Below, in pieces: positions 4,012-12,472 of a stretch of DNA of 13,579 bases (positions are counted from its first letter, which is position 1; the number at the start of each line of letters is the position of its first letter). The position numbers and the translations under genes are program-made. The stretch covers positions 1 through 13,579 of the forward strand of contig JAITBO010000260.1 of NCBI GenBank assembly GCA_031283505.1. The letters run 5' to 3'. Below the pieces are notes generated by a model, which did no database searches, was not told where the DNA came from, and saw nothing but the letters and a program-made list of their open reading frames with translations. The DNA comes from Treponema sp. Its GTDB lineage: Bacteria; Spirochaetota; Spirochaetia; Treponematales; Breznakiellaceae.

Positions 4012-5808
4012 TTACAGTTCCTCGTAAAACCTCCGCATCACGTCGAAGGCAAGTTTTTTTGTTTTCCGGTCCTGGTCGATGAGGCCCTTGCGGTTAAACC
4101 CTTCCTGGTACCGGTTGAGCCGCCGGGGACAGCGGAAGTCATAGAGAATCCAAGGGGTAATACCGGCTATATAGGCGCATTTTTTAAAGGTCGCCACCTG
4201 TTTTTCGTAGAGGGCCTTTTGTTTGTCCTCGGTGAAAAGATCGTCCGCCGTACCCCGCTGGCCGGACCGGGCCCCGCCGCCGAATTCGCAGATCAATACC
4301 GGTTTGCCGGGATTGGAGTTGGCCAGGATTTTGGGCAGCTTGTCAAAATCCGGATCATACCAGCCGTAGTACTCGTTAATGCCGATCACGTCCAGGGAAA
4401 CGGCCAGGCGGTCTTCTATCGTCAGTTTTTCATGGTTGATAAGGCAGGCAGCGGACACCAAACGGGAGTCGTCCAATTCCCGGGCCTTTGCCGCCAGTCG
4501 CGACATGAAGCGATACCGGGCGTCAGTGTCGGCGTTTTCGTTGCCGATGGACCAGATGATCACGGCAGCCCGGTTCCGATCCCGCTGGATAAGTTCGGCA
4601 AGCTGGTTCTCCGCGTCCCGGTAGGTATCGGGGTCCTCAAAGGCCACAGCCCAATATACCGGGATCTCTTCCCAAAGGAGAACCCCTTCCTCATCGGCGA
4701 TACGGGCAAAACGAGCGTCGTGGGGATAGTGGGCAAGGCGGAGGTAATTTCCGTTCATCTCTTTTAGGTGCCCGATGGTCGCCCGGATAATCTCCGGGGT
4801 GGTGGTTTTTCCCAGCCGTTCATGATCCTCATGAACGCAGACCCCTTTAAGAAATATTTTTTTGCCATTAAGAAAAATTTCGTGTCCCTTTGTTTTTATT
4901 TCCCGGAAGCCGATCCTATCCCGGACCGCGTCGGCGGCGTTTCCCGAACCCTCGGGAATATAGGCGATACGGACATCATAGAGTTTCGGCGATTCGGGGC
5001 TCCAGAGTTCCGGTTTGGCGGAGAAATCCCCTCGCGCCCCACCATCCGACAGGGTCAGTTCCTCTCTGATACCCAGGCCCGGAATTTCCAGCAGCGCTTT
5101 TCCAGACGCCGTTTTTTCTGAAAGAAAGATATTCGCCTGTATCGTTGTGAATTTTCCGTCCGGGACCAGCCTGATAAACCAGTCCTTGATAAAAACATCC
5201 GGGGTCCTGACCAGAAATATGTCACGGTATATACCCCCATAGTTAAACCAGTCGGTATTTTCCATGGGGATACGCCGGGGACTTCTGCGGGCGTCGACCG
5301 CCACGATGACGCGGTTTTCTTCCCCCACGAATTCCGTGATGTCGGCGTTGAAGGGCGTGGAACCCCCGTCGTGGGTCCCGATGAATTCACCGTTTAGGAA
5401 AACCGATGTTCTGTAGGAGACCCCTTCAAACCGGAGGTGGAGCCGTTCATTCGGAACTTGGGGAACATAGCGGAAGGTCCGGGTATAAATCCCTGAGCCT
5501 TCAAAATAGAAAAGCTCCCGGCGCTCCATATTCCAAGAGGCGGGGACGGCGATCCGGTCCCAGCCTTCCCAGTCCCAGTCAGGCGGCCGGGGCCTGCCCG
5601 CCGCGTCGGCGGTTTCTTCCTTGTACCATGAGGCCCTTCTGCAGGTATCGTAGAGGTCCGGGGCGAAATTCCATTTCCCGTTGAGGGATTCGGTGTTCCG
5701 TCCACTAATATTAAAAAGCCCCGATCCGTCCATGCGTTTCCCTAAATAAAATTGTTCATAACCGGTGTTATGAATATCCGCCTGATAGTTGTCCGATGTT
5801 TCACTCAT
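4012..5808 (-). CDS. uidA: GH2 beta-glucuronidase
   Basis: The 598-residue enzyme hydrolyses terminal beta-D-glucuronides. No signal peptide is present, so it acts in the cytoplasm on imported substrate. Layout: sugar-binding jelly-roll domain about 15-200 (FEGVSYRTSVFLNGEFIGTH, NTDWFNYGGIYRDIFL), immunoglobulin-like domain about 200-300, TIM barrel about 300-598. The acid/base is E424 in SIGNEN, the nucleophile E508 in LICEFGGG. The N-x-K motif that reads the glucuronate carboxylate is N572-R-K574, at almost the spacing of E. coli UidA (603 residues), which argues for glucuronidase rather than galactosidase. The start has a strong AAGGAG site seven bases upstream. It is the last gene of the transporter operon, 52 bases after the second permease. 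The paralogous chance of a galacturonide substrate remains. Confidence 0.9.
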   Translation of the reverse strand: MSETSDNYQADIHNTGYEQFYLGKRMDGSGLFNISGRNTESLNGKWNFAPDLYDTCRRASWYKEETADAAGRPRPPDWDWEGWDRIAVPASWNMERRELFYFEGSGIYTRTFRYVPQVPNERLHLRFEGVSYRTSVFLNGEFIGTHDGGSTPFNADITEFVGEENRVIVAVDARRSPRRIPMENTDWFNYGGIYRDIFLVRTPDVFIKDWFIRLVPDGKFTTIQANIFLSEKTASGKALLEIPGLGIREELTLSDGGARGDFSAKPELWSPESPKLYDVRIAYIPEGSGNAADAVRDRIGFREIKTKGHEIFLNGKKIFLKGVCVHEDHERLGKTTTPEIIRATIGHLKEMNGNYLRLAHYPHDARFARIADEEGVLLWEEIPVYWAVAFEDPDTYRDAENQLAELIQRDRNRAAVIIWSIGNENADTDARYRFMSRLAAKARELDDSRLVSAACLINHEKLTIEDRLAVSLDVIGINEYYGWYDPDFDKLPKILANSNPGKPVLICEFGGGARSGQRGTADDLFTEDKQKALYEKQVATFKKCAYIAGITPWILYDFRCPRRLNRYQEGFNRKGLIDQDRKTKKLAFDVMRRFYEEL

Positions 5809-5860
5809 TAAAAACTCCTTGTGCGATATACCGCGGCCCTGTGCGGCGCCGCTGATGCTG

Positions 5861-6700
5861 TTATCCCTTTACGCCGGTGGCCGCCACTCCCTCGACAAAG
5901 TATTTTTGCGCCGCCAGAAATATGATCATTACCGGTATAATGGAGATAAACGACGCCGCCATTTGGGGACCCTTGTAGGTATAGAATTCATTGGTAAAAT
6001 CGGACATCCCCAGGGGAAGAGTCTTTAAATTCTGGCTGGTAATATAAATGAGGGGAGTAAAAAAATCATTCCAGAAATACCGGAAGGCAAAGATAATCTG
6101 GGTGGCGAAAACCGGCTTTGCCAGGGGGATCATGATCCTGGCAAAGATGAGAAAGTCGTTAGCCCCGTCAATATGGGCCGCTTCCACATAACTGTCAGGG
6201 ATGGTCATAAAATACTGTTTTATTAGAAAAGTGCCAAAGGCGGTAAATGCCCCGGTGAAGATCAGCGCCCCGTGGGTGTTGTAGAGACCCAGAGCCCTGA
6301 CAATGAGAAACTGGGGAATGATGATAGACTGGACGGGGATCATGATGGAGACCACATAAAATATAAAGAGCATATCCCGGCCTTTCCACCTGAGTTTAGA
6401 GAAGGCGTAGGCGCCGGTAGTGGCGGTGAGAAGCTGAATCAACACGATGATGACGGTAAGCTTTATCGAATTCCAGGTGTAGCGCGGAAAACGGTCCGCC
6501 AGCTGGCTGAAATTTTCAGCGGTTGGCGTTTCCGGGATGATCCGCATAGGAAAATCGTAGATTTGGGAATCAGGCTTAAAGGCGCTGGAAAGCATTACCA
6601 CCAGGGGCATAAAAATAAGGACACACATCATCGCCAGGATAAGGGTCTTAAGGATTTTTGGAACATAATAGGACAAGGTTGTTTTACTAGACAATATCAT
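5861..6700 (-). CDS. Carbohydrate ABC transporter permease, MalG-like (CUT1)
   Basis: This 279-residue inner-membrane protein is the second permease subunit of a binding-protein-dependent sugar importer. It has about six membrane segments: the first at residues 15-38 (LKTLILAMMCVLIFMPLVVM), later ones near 80-100, 110-132, 145-165, 195-215 and 250-267. The ATPase-docking EAA loop is at 173-199 (EAAHIDGANDFLIFARIMIP). The extended N-terminus and the end GVAATGVKG are typical of MalG-type proteins. Its ATG overlaps the 3' end of the first permease gene by 14 bases, so translation is probably coupled. No ATPase gene is present in the operon; CUT1 systems often share one (MsmK type) encoded elsewhere. 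Confidence 0.93.
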   Translation of the reverse strand: MILSSKTTLSYYVPKILKTLILAMMCVLIFMPLVVMLSSAFKPDSQIYDFPMRIIPETPTAENFSQLADRFPRYTWNSIKLTVIIVLIQLLTATTGAYAFSKLRWKGRDMLFIFYVVSIMIPVQSIIIPQFLIVRALGLYNTHGALIFTGAFTAFGTFLIKQYFMTIPDSYVEAAHIDGANDFLIFARIMIPLAKPVFATQIIFAFRYFWNDFFTPLIYITSQNLKTLPLGMSDFTNEFYTYKGPQMAASFISIIPVMIIFLAAQKYFVEGVAATGVKG

Positions 6701-7583
6701 AGGTTACCCACTTTTTTTGGCCCTGCTGTTGTATCAGGGTTACGGCAAGGATAATTACCAGGAGGACCACCGATTCCGCAGCCGCGTAACCGAAGCGGAA
6801 TTGGGAAAACGCGTTTTTGTAAATATCGAAAACCAGTACCGACGTGGCCCCCGCAGGGCCGCCTCCCCATTGGCCTCCGGTGAGGATGTATATCTGGTCG
6901 AATACCTGGAAGGCCCGGATAATCGCCATGGTTATGGAAAAAAAAATAATCGGAGAAAGACCGGGGATGGTAACGGATACGAAGCGCCGGCCCGGTCCCG
7001 CACCGTCTATGGCCGCAGCCTCGTAGAGGGTGGTACTGATGGTTTGGAGTCCTCCCAGAAACAGGACCATATAGTAGCCGAAATTTTGCCATACCGTGAC
7101 CATGACGATCGTGGGGAGGGCGGTTTTTTCTCCCGACAACCAGGTCGGGGCGGGGAACCCCAGAGACACAAGAAACTGATTGACAGGTCCCCGGCTGGGG
7201 TCGAGGATGAGGGAGAATACCAGGCCCACCGCCACCGAAGAAAGCACGTTGGGCAAAAACATGACGCCCCGAAAGAAATTTCTTCCCCGGAAGCTTTCCT
7301 TGAGCATCAAGGCAAATACCAGGCCCAGGCCAAGCTGGAGCAAAACGGTCCAAACGGTAAAGTTGACCGTAATGGATAAATACCGGAGGAACGAATCACT
7401 TTTAAACGCGTTGATATAATTGGTTAGCCCCAGGAACCGGAAACGGGGTCCCCCGGAAAAGTTGGTCAGGGAAATGCCGAAGGCGGCGAAAATGGGGAGC
7501 GCCATAAACAGCAAAAATCCCAGAAGACTGGGTAAAATAAAAACAGCCACCACCGGCCAGGGTGTACGCCGCAAATTTTTCAT
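6687..7583 (-). CDS. Carbohydrate ABC transporter permease, MalF-like (CUT1)
   Basis: This is the first permease, 298 residues from the ATG at 7583-7581. That start has a GAGAGAGG binding site and gives the usual short N-terminus (MKNLRRTPWPVVAVFILPSL); the frame is open 33 codons further upstream, but that extension is not hydrophobic and lacks a good site. Six membrane segments are visible, the first at residues 10-39, others near 71-95, 106-127, 157-180, 205-225 and 265-285. The EAA loop is at 188-214 (EAAAIDGAGPGRRFVSVTIP). It pairs with the MalG-like subunit downstream and receives sugar from the lipoprotein encoded upstream. Confidence 0.92.
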   Translation of the reverse strand: MKNLRRTPWPVVAVFILPSLLGFLLFMALPIFAAFGISLTNFSGGPRFRFLGLTNYINAFKSDSFLRYLSITVNFTVWTVLLQLGLGLVFALMLKESFRGRNFFRGVMFLPNVLSSVAVGLVFSLILDPSRGPVNQFLVSLGFPAPTWLSGEKTALPTIVMVTVWQNFGYYMVLFLGGLQTISTTLYEAAAIDGAGPGRRFVSVTIPGLSPIIFFSITMAIIRAFQVFDQIYILTGGQWGGGPAGATSVLVFDIYKNAFSQFRFGYAAAESVVLLVIILAVTLIQQQGQKKWVTYDIV

Positions 7584-7609
7584 TAACGCCTCTCTCGATA
7601 AAAACCGAA

Positions 7610-7625
7610 CCCCGGCGGGCCGGGG
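7610..7625 (-). other. GC-rich hairpin before the first permease
   Basis: CCCCGG (7610-7615) pairs with CCGGGG (7620-7625) around a four-base loop, 26 bases upstream of the permease start. It is short but all G-C. It may hinder ribosome loading or mark a processed 5' end. With the larger hairpin at 7714-7747 it makes the 166-base gap between binding-protein and permease genes strongly structured. Confidence 0.4.
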
Positions 7626-7713
7626 CCAGCTTCTGACATTCCCATGGAAAACGGGAACACCTGGTTTAAAGATATCCGCCAATACTGAAGATATTGACGG
7701 ATCATGAGGTTCT

Positions 7714-7747
7714 TGAGAGCGGCAAATTCATCTGTTTGCCGCTCTCA
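7714..7747 (-). terminator. Perfect hairpin just after the binding-protein gene
   Basis: GAGAGCGGCAAA (7715-7726) pairs perfectly with TTTGCCGCTCTC (7735-7746), plus one more T-A pair outside, over an eight-base loop. It begins three bases after the stop codon of the sugar-binding protein. In the transcribed direction no U-run follows, so it is more likely an mRNA-stabilising or partial-termination structure than a full terminator. Such hairpins between malE- and malF-like genes are a known way to make more binding protein than permease. Confidence 0.75.
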
Positions 7748-7749
7748 GC

Positions 7750-9048
7750 TTAGTTTGTAGTATTGATAATTTCCCGCAGTTCCGCGTTCAGCCGTTCATC
7801 AAACTGACTGTCAGGAATTTTTCCCAAGAGGTATTCTTCCTGGAGGGTGTTGATCAAATTTTCTATCCGAGAGCCGTATTTGTTATAGCCCATGGGAAAA
7901 GATATCTTGTCTTCGACAAAATATTCGAGAGAATCCTGGTCTGGAATAGATTCCCGAAGCACTTCCTTTACCTCTTCATCTACCATGCCGGGAAGCACCC
8001 CGGCCTTGGCCGCTATCTTGGCGCCTTCAGGACCCCCCATCCAGGCGATAAACCGGAGGGCCGCCTCTTTGTTCTTCGCGTAGGAGGTAACATGGCTGAA
8101 GGTCGGAGCCCCCATAGTCACATAAGGATCGGAGTCACTGGGAATCCGGGTAAGCCCCCAGTCGTTCCATCCCCATCCTTTAAGGACGCCCTGATCCCTC
8201 CCTGCGAGGATCTGGCCGGGGAACCATTCCCCGATGATCAGCATCGCGGTCTGGCCGTCATAGAACTGCTTGGAATAATGGGTAGCGGTTACTTTCATAT
8301 CTACTAGAGGCCACATGGATTTTTCTTCTTCCATAGCCTTCCTGATGGAAAGCCAGCGCCGGATACCATCGTCATAATCAAGCCTGCCGTCCGCGGAGAT
8401 GATACTCTTCTGGCGCTGGCTTTCCATGATAAGTTGGCTTGACCCCCAATGGTAAACCGACGCCCCATAGATTTTTCCGTCCCCGGAAGAAACCTGTTTC
8501 GCTACTTCGGCGAATTTATCCCACGTCCAGGTCCCCTCCTTTACATAGGTGTCCGGGGTGGAAACTCCTTTATCAGCAAAAAGCTTTTTGTTAAAAAAGG
8601 TATAATACGCAGCCCCCCGCCAAGGGAAGGCGATGATCTTGCCGTCCACGGAAAGGGAATTTTTGTAAGCGTCCACCGCGACCCGGTTCACCCCGGTTTT
8701 GGCAAGTAGATCGTCCAGGGGCTCGATAAAGCCGTTGTCATACTGGGGAAACATGTCCACCTGGCGTTTCTGCATATAGGCGTCCATTTCGGTACGGCCG
8801 GTCAACAGGGTGGTTATTTTGGTCTCGTAATCCGGGGACGGCAGGTACTGGGCGTCTACAAAGATCTCGCTTTGGGACGCGTTAAATGCGTCAATTATCG
8901 GCTTGATCGAAGTATCGTCCCAGGTGTAATAGATGACGGTAACAGGCCCGGCGGGGGGGGCGGCCACCTTTTTCTCGCAGGAGACAAAACCAAGGACTCC
9001 CAAAAGGGCCAAGAGAACAAAGGCGAAACCCGCCGTTGTTTTTTTCAT
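7750..9048 (-). CDS. Sugar-binding lipoprotein of the ABC importer (family 1)
   Basis: The 432-residue protein captures the sugar outside the cytoplasmic membrane and hands it to the two permeases. The N-terminus is a lipoprotein signal (MKKTTAGFAFVLLALLGVLG, then FVSC with the lipidated cysteine at 24), followed by an Ala/Pro linker. The mature part shows family-1 features: VTVIYYTWDDTSIKPIIDAF near the start, the FVDAQYLPSPDYETKITTLL region, FPWRGAAYYTFFNKKLFADK in the middle, and a C-terminal helix block (KNKEAALRFIAWMGGPEGAK). The start has an ideal GAGGAGG site (9054-9060). It is the first gene of the operon, preceded by a 163-base gap with inverted repeats. Substrate is inferred from the GH2 gene: a glucuronide or uronic-acid oligosaccharide. 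Confidence 0.92.
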   Translation of the reverse strand: MKKTTAGFAFVLLALLGVLGFVSCEKKVAAPPAGPVTVIYYTWDDTSIKPIIDAFNASQSEIFVDAQYLPSPDYETKITTLLTGRTEMDAYMQKRQVDMFPQYDNGFIEPLDDLLAKTGVNRVAVDAYKNSLSVDGKIIAFPWRGAAYYTFFNKKLFADKGVSTPDTYVKEGTWTWDKFAEVAKQVSSGDGKIYGASVYHWGSSQLIMESQRQKSIISADGRLDYDDGIRRWLSIRKAMEEEKSMWPLVDMKVTATHYSKQFYDGQTAMLIIGEWFPGQILAGRDQGVLKGWGWNDWGLTRIPSDSDPYVTMGAPTFSHVTSYAKNKEAALRFIAWMGGPEGAKIAAKAGVLPGMVDEEVKEVLRESIPDQDSLEYFVEDKISFPMGYNKYGSRIENLINTLQEEYLLGKIPDSQFDERLNAELREIINTTN

Positions 9049-9074
9049 AAATTCCTCCTCATTAACGATAAGTA

Positions 9075-9119
9075 TTTATATATTCCTTTTTTCTGGAATA
9101 TTTTTCAATATTAATATTG
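9075..9119 (-). promoter_or_regulatory. Candidate promoter and operators of the sugar operon
   Basis: Two dyads lie upstream of the binding-protein gene: the perfect palindrome CAATATTAATATTG (9106-9119) and ATATTCC, eight bases, GGAATAT (9080-9101). On the minus strand TTGAAA (9108-9103) with AATATA (9084-9079) at 18 bases is a plausible sigma-70 promoter lying across the dyads. The 163-base gap holds no gene. The obvious candidate to act here is the AraC-type regulator encoded immediately upstream, although AraC proteins usually bind direct rather than inverted repeats. Confidence 0.4.
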
Positions 9120-9211
9120 TACCCGTCTTTTACCGGGGACGCTACTTTGAAATACCATGATTATTTTGAAAAAGCATTAATCACGGTGTAGAAGGGCCAG
9201 ATTTAAACGGC

Positions 9212-11407
9212 TCAGTTGATCTGTTTATCCCGAATCCAGTCATTCCGGTATTCCGCGGGAGTTTTCCCGGTGAATTTTTTAAAATACGTAAAAAAATAGG
9301 AATGGTTGATAAATCCCGCCCGTTCCGAAATCTCCCGGATAGAAAGCCGTGATTCCTTGAGCAGTTTGACGGCGCTGGCTACCCGCGCCTGACTGATATA
9401 GTCTGAAAGGGCCTGCCCCTCAATACGCTTGAACAAGCCGCGTACATAGTTGGCGGAAAGGTTGACCTCTGAGGCGATAAGGGCGGTTCCCAGGTTTTTT
9501 TCACCGATACGCCGACTGATAATGGCTTTGATAGTTTCTATAATCTCCCACTTCCGCCGTTCCCCCGCGTAATCAGCGCGTTTTTTGATGATTTCCTCTG
9601 CGGACTTGAGAGCCGCTTCCAACTTGTCAAGCCGGCTGGACTGCCGCAGATCCCCCAGGATTTTTTCAAAATCCCGTTCAGAAATATATTCCCGGCAGGG
9701 AATGTCGCTCAGTTTATACCGTAAATTTGACCGGGCGTAATAAAACAGATCCGCGTCTTTGGCTTTCCGCAGCTCGGAACAGAGGTTCTCTATGGCGATG
9801 CCCGCTTTTTCCGGGTCTCCGAGCTTGAAAGCCCGTTCTATGGCGGAGAAATTCAGGTCCGATGAGACGGGTGAAACCTTAGTTTCCGGGACCTGGGAAT
9901 CCGAATCCAGGAAAACTTCCACCAGCTCCTGGGACGCCCGGAGATAATCGCAGCGCCGCAGGGCGTTCCAGAGAACCTGATACGCCAGGGGTAGCTGATC
10001 GATGGAAACCTGCCGGGAAAGGAAAAAGCCCCCCATATCAAGGTGATACGCCCCATGGATTGCGGAAACGAGGTTCAATAGCAGCGGCTCCACCTGTTCT
10101 TCTTCTGGTTCAAACAACACCGCGAAACGGGTGTCGGAAAGGCTAACGATTTCCCGGTGTCGTATTATCTTTCCGGCTTCCTCATAAAGCGCTGTTTCAA
10201 GATCGGGGATTCCGTACCCTTCATCGGCGATCAGAATGGCCATAACGCAGGATTCCCGCAGGCCGGGGAACAGCTTGGGGGAGAGGAAACCGCCCCAAAG
10301 AAAGGGGGTTTTGCGTGACATTTCAGGTTCCCAGTCCATTTCACGTCTGAGGAAGCTCAGGCGGAGTTTAATCATCTGTTCCCGGTCGGCTATGCCCAGG
10401 GATATGATGAAGCTGGTAAGCAGCGCGGCGGTGAGCAGGACCGCGGCGATGGCGATAATGGTATTTCTGAGCCGGAAAATTTGGGAATATACCGACTGTT
10501 CCGGGGCAAGCATGATAAAGCGCCACCGCATTTCCGGGTGATCCGTCCAGGAGGCAAGCCACCGGACGCCGGCCTCATCCCTGACCGGGATGGTCCCCTC
10601 CCGGCCTGGTTCCCCCAGGATAGCGCTGAACCGGACGTCCCGGTCTGCGGAACCGCCGAATAATTCAGGATCGGGATGAGACAAAAACTGATGTTCATAA
10701 CTCACAATATACATTGAGTATATAGATGAATTGTCGCTGTCGAGGGCTTTCCGTACCTTGGCCTCCGAAATATTGGCGACAAAGGCGGAAAACATGGTAT
10801 CCCCGGAAGGGAGGGTCCCTAAAATGATCGTAAAGTAATTACCTGGCCCGGGATCGCCGTCGAACCGCACCTGCCGCGTCAAAAACCGGGACAAACCATA
10901 ATCCCGGATATTGTTCAGCATCGGTAACAGTTCGGGATCGCTTATCTTTCGGCGTATTTCCCATCCATAGCGAGTGGAAACCACACCGAGGTTTTTATTG
11001 TAGATATACAGCGAATCCAGATATTCATTCCCCAGGATCATCCGCTGGAGCGACTCAAAGGCCCGGAGAATGTTTTCCGCGGGAAGGCTGGAACTGTACA
11101 GGAAGTCGCTCACCGGCCCGTTCCAGGTCGTTTCAACATATACCGGAATGTTCTGGAGCTGGATTTGACTGAATATCCGGGTTGCCGATTTAAGCTGCTG
11201 GACCTGGACATTCTGAAGAATAACGCCGGTCTGCCGCAGGAACAGGGTGGAGAAAAGCAGCGTGATAACGAGACAGGCGATCAAAATAACGACCGTATAG
11301 GGCAGGAAATATTTGAACAATCCCGCAAACCGTTTTTTTCTTTTCATGGGGATAGTATACCCCAGTCTGGTTTTGCCGCGAAACAGCCGATATTCGTTGT
11401 TTTTCAT
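9212..11407 (-). CDS. Membrane-spanning AraC-family regulator
   Basis: This 731-residue protein is a one-component sensor-regulator. Membrane segment 1 is at about 32-57 (FKYFLPYTVVILIACLVITL), an extracellular sensing region of Cache-like size spans about 58-312, and segment 2 is at about 315-339 (NTIIAIAAVLLTAALLTSFI). A long cytoplasmic region with coiled-coil-like charged helices follows. The last 100 residues are the double helix-turn-helix AraC domain: LGTALIASEVNLSANYVRGL and LSIREISERAGFINHSYFFT, ending FKKFTGKTPAEYR. It precedes the transporter genes on the same strand and most likely controls them in response to an external saccharide. The start is uncertain: M1 and M21 both lack a clear binding site. 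This architecture is common beside CUT1 operons in spirochaetes and Firmicutes. Confidence 0.88.
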   Translation of the reverse strand: MKNNEYRLFRGKTRLGYTIPMKRKKRFAGLFKYFLPYTVVILIACLVITLLFSTLFLRQTGVILQNVQVQQLKSATRIFSQIQLQNIPVYVETTWNGPVSDFLYSSSLPAENILRAFESLQRMILGNEYLDSLYIYNKNLGVVSTRYGWEIRRKISDPELLPMLNNIRDYGLSRFLTRQVRFDGDPGPGNYFTIILGTLPSGDTMFSAFVANISEAKVRKALDSDNSSIYSMYIVSYEHQFLSHPDPELFGGSADRDVRFSAILGEPGREGTIPVRDEAGVRWLASWTDHPEMRWRFIMLAPEQSVYSQIFRLRNTIIAIAAVLLTAALLTSFIISLGIADREQMIKLRLSFLRREMDWEPEMSRKTPFLWGGFLSPKLFPGLRESCVMAILIADEGYGIPDLETALYEEAGKIIRHREIVSLSDTRFAVLFEPEEEQVEPLLLNLVSAIHGAYHLDMGGFFLSRQVSIDQLPLAYQVLWNALRRCDYLRASQELVEVFLDSDSQVPETKVSPVSSDLNFSAIERAFKLGDPEKAGIAIENLCSELRKAKDADLFYYARSNLRYKLSDIPCREYISERDFEKILGDLRQSSRLDKLEAALKSAEEIIKKRADYAGERRKWEIIETIKAIISRRIGEKNLGTALIASEVNLSANYVRGLFKRIEGQALSDYISQARVASAVKLLKESRLSIREISERAGFINHSYFFTYFKKFTGKTPAEYRNDWIRDKQIN

Positions 11408-11522
11408 TGCGCGGAATAATCCAAAAAGCGGCCGCTTTCGGGCATTGTGTTCCTAGAACAGCTTCCCTACCATGAGACAGGGCCCGTGGTTTTTCCACAG
11501 TATGGTGAAAAAGGCGGGGATC

Positions 11523-11930
11523 ATGATGAACGAATACACCTTGAGTTTTTTCGGCGCCCGGGGAGACGGCCAAACCGATAATTCCCGCGCCTTTGCCGCG
11601 GCCCTGGAAGTTCTAAGGGAACGGGGCAGCGGAATCGTGCGGGTGGAACGGGGGACATGGCGTACCGGCCCCCTGGAGCTTTTTTCAAACACCACGGTAC
11701 ATCTGGAAAAGGGGGCAGTGATTTCCTTTATTCCCGAACCGGAGCACTACGATCCCTCTACACCCGGTGGGAAGGGATACGCTGTTACGCCATGTGCCCC
11801 TGTGTTTTTTCCCGATGCCAAGAGCATATAACCCTTACCAGCGAGGGAAGTCTCGACGGAAACGGCTTTGTATGGTGGAATCTGCTGCAGGATAAGCGCC
11901 GCCGGGGGCAGTCCGAGCCAATAGTGGAGC
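11523..11930 (+). pseudogene. 5' part of a GH28 polygalacturonase-like gene
   Basis: From MMNEYTLSFFGARGDGQTDN (AAGGCGGGG site upstream) the sequence has the pectin-lyase-like start of GH28: FGA.GDG.TDN, then GPLELFSNTTVHLEKGAVIS. The frame stops at 11829 because of an extra TA (ATATAACC where ATAACC would keep frame); in the next frame the family continues as ITLTSEGSLDGNGFVWWNLL, matching the G.LDG.G..WW motif. At about 11930 similarity ends and aldo/keto reductase sequence begins. The remaining two thirds of a GH28 enzyme, including the catalytic NTD and DD motifs, are missing. It is divergent from the AraC regulator, so it was probably part of the same pectin or uronic-acid regulon. Confidence 0.8.
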
Positions 11931-12407
11931 ACTTGATAAAAGCAAATGCAGTGACGCCGCTCAGGGCAGTCCAAAATGAGTATTCTATAATGCAGCGAGC
12001 TTCTGAAAAGGAAATCTTTGCCCTGTGCGAAAAACTGAATATCGGTTTTGTGGCATATTCGCCTATGGCCGGAGGTTTCCTGAGCGGAACGTATAGCGCC
12101 AATACGGAATTCAAAGGCGATGATGTGCGCCGCGTCATCATTCGGTTCAGCAAAGACAATATGGAGGCTAACCAACCGCTTCTTGACCTGCTTCATCAAT
12201 TCGCAGAGGAAAAGGGTATAACACCAGCGCAGATTTCTCTTGCTTTGGATGCCTCATAAAAAAGATTTCATTGTGCCGATTCCGGGTATGTGGAGAGACG
12301 AGCGTCTGGCTGAGAATTTCGGTGCCGTTAATGTGGAATTGAGGGAGAATGAATTTTCCCGAATCGAAGATGGGCTGTCAAAAATTAGGATTCACGGAGG
12401 GAGATAG
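11931..12407 (+). pseudogene. 3' part of an aldo/keto reductase, fused to GH28 remnant
   Basis: The sequence ANAVTPLRAVQNEYSIMQR, then LNIGFVAYSPMAGGFLSG and ANQPLLDLLHQFAEEKG is the C-terminal half of an AKR barrel. It is in frame with the second GH28 segment, forming a chimeric ORF (11657-12259). One extra T near 12244-12246 breaks the frame after ISLAL; the next frame restores MPHKKDFIVPIPGMWRDERL and the NADP-binding end (AENFGAVNVELRENEF) to the stop at 12405-12407. The catalytic half with the D-Y-K-H residues is absent. AKR genes often sit next to flavodoxin genes, as here, so the original neighbours were AKR and flavodoxin and a deletion brought GH28 in. Confidence 0.8.
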
Positions 12408-12472
12408 AAAAGACAGGACATTCAAAAGCTGGGAACCATAAAATCGGTTGTCCGGTTTTGATAAGGAAAACT

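Noticed and set aside
3925..4767. Long plus-strand ORF (280 codons) over the 3' part of the GH2 gene
   Set aside because: It is antisense to a well-supported GH2 catalytic domain and shows no family pattern of its own.
6697..7379. Long open frames of about 220 codons on both strands over the first permease
   Set aside because: They are out-of-frame shadows of the permease, rich in Pro, Arg and Gly, without family features.
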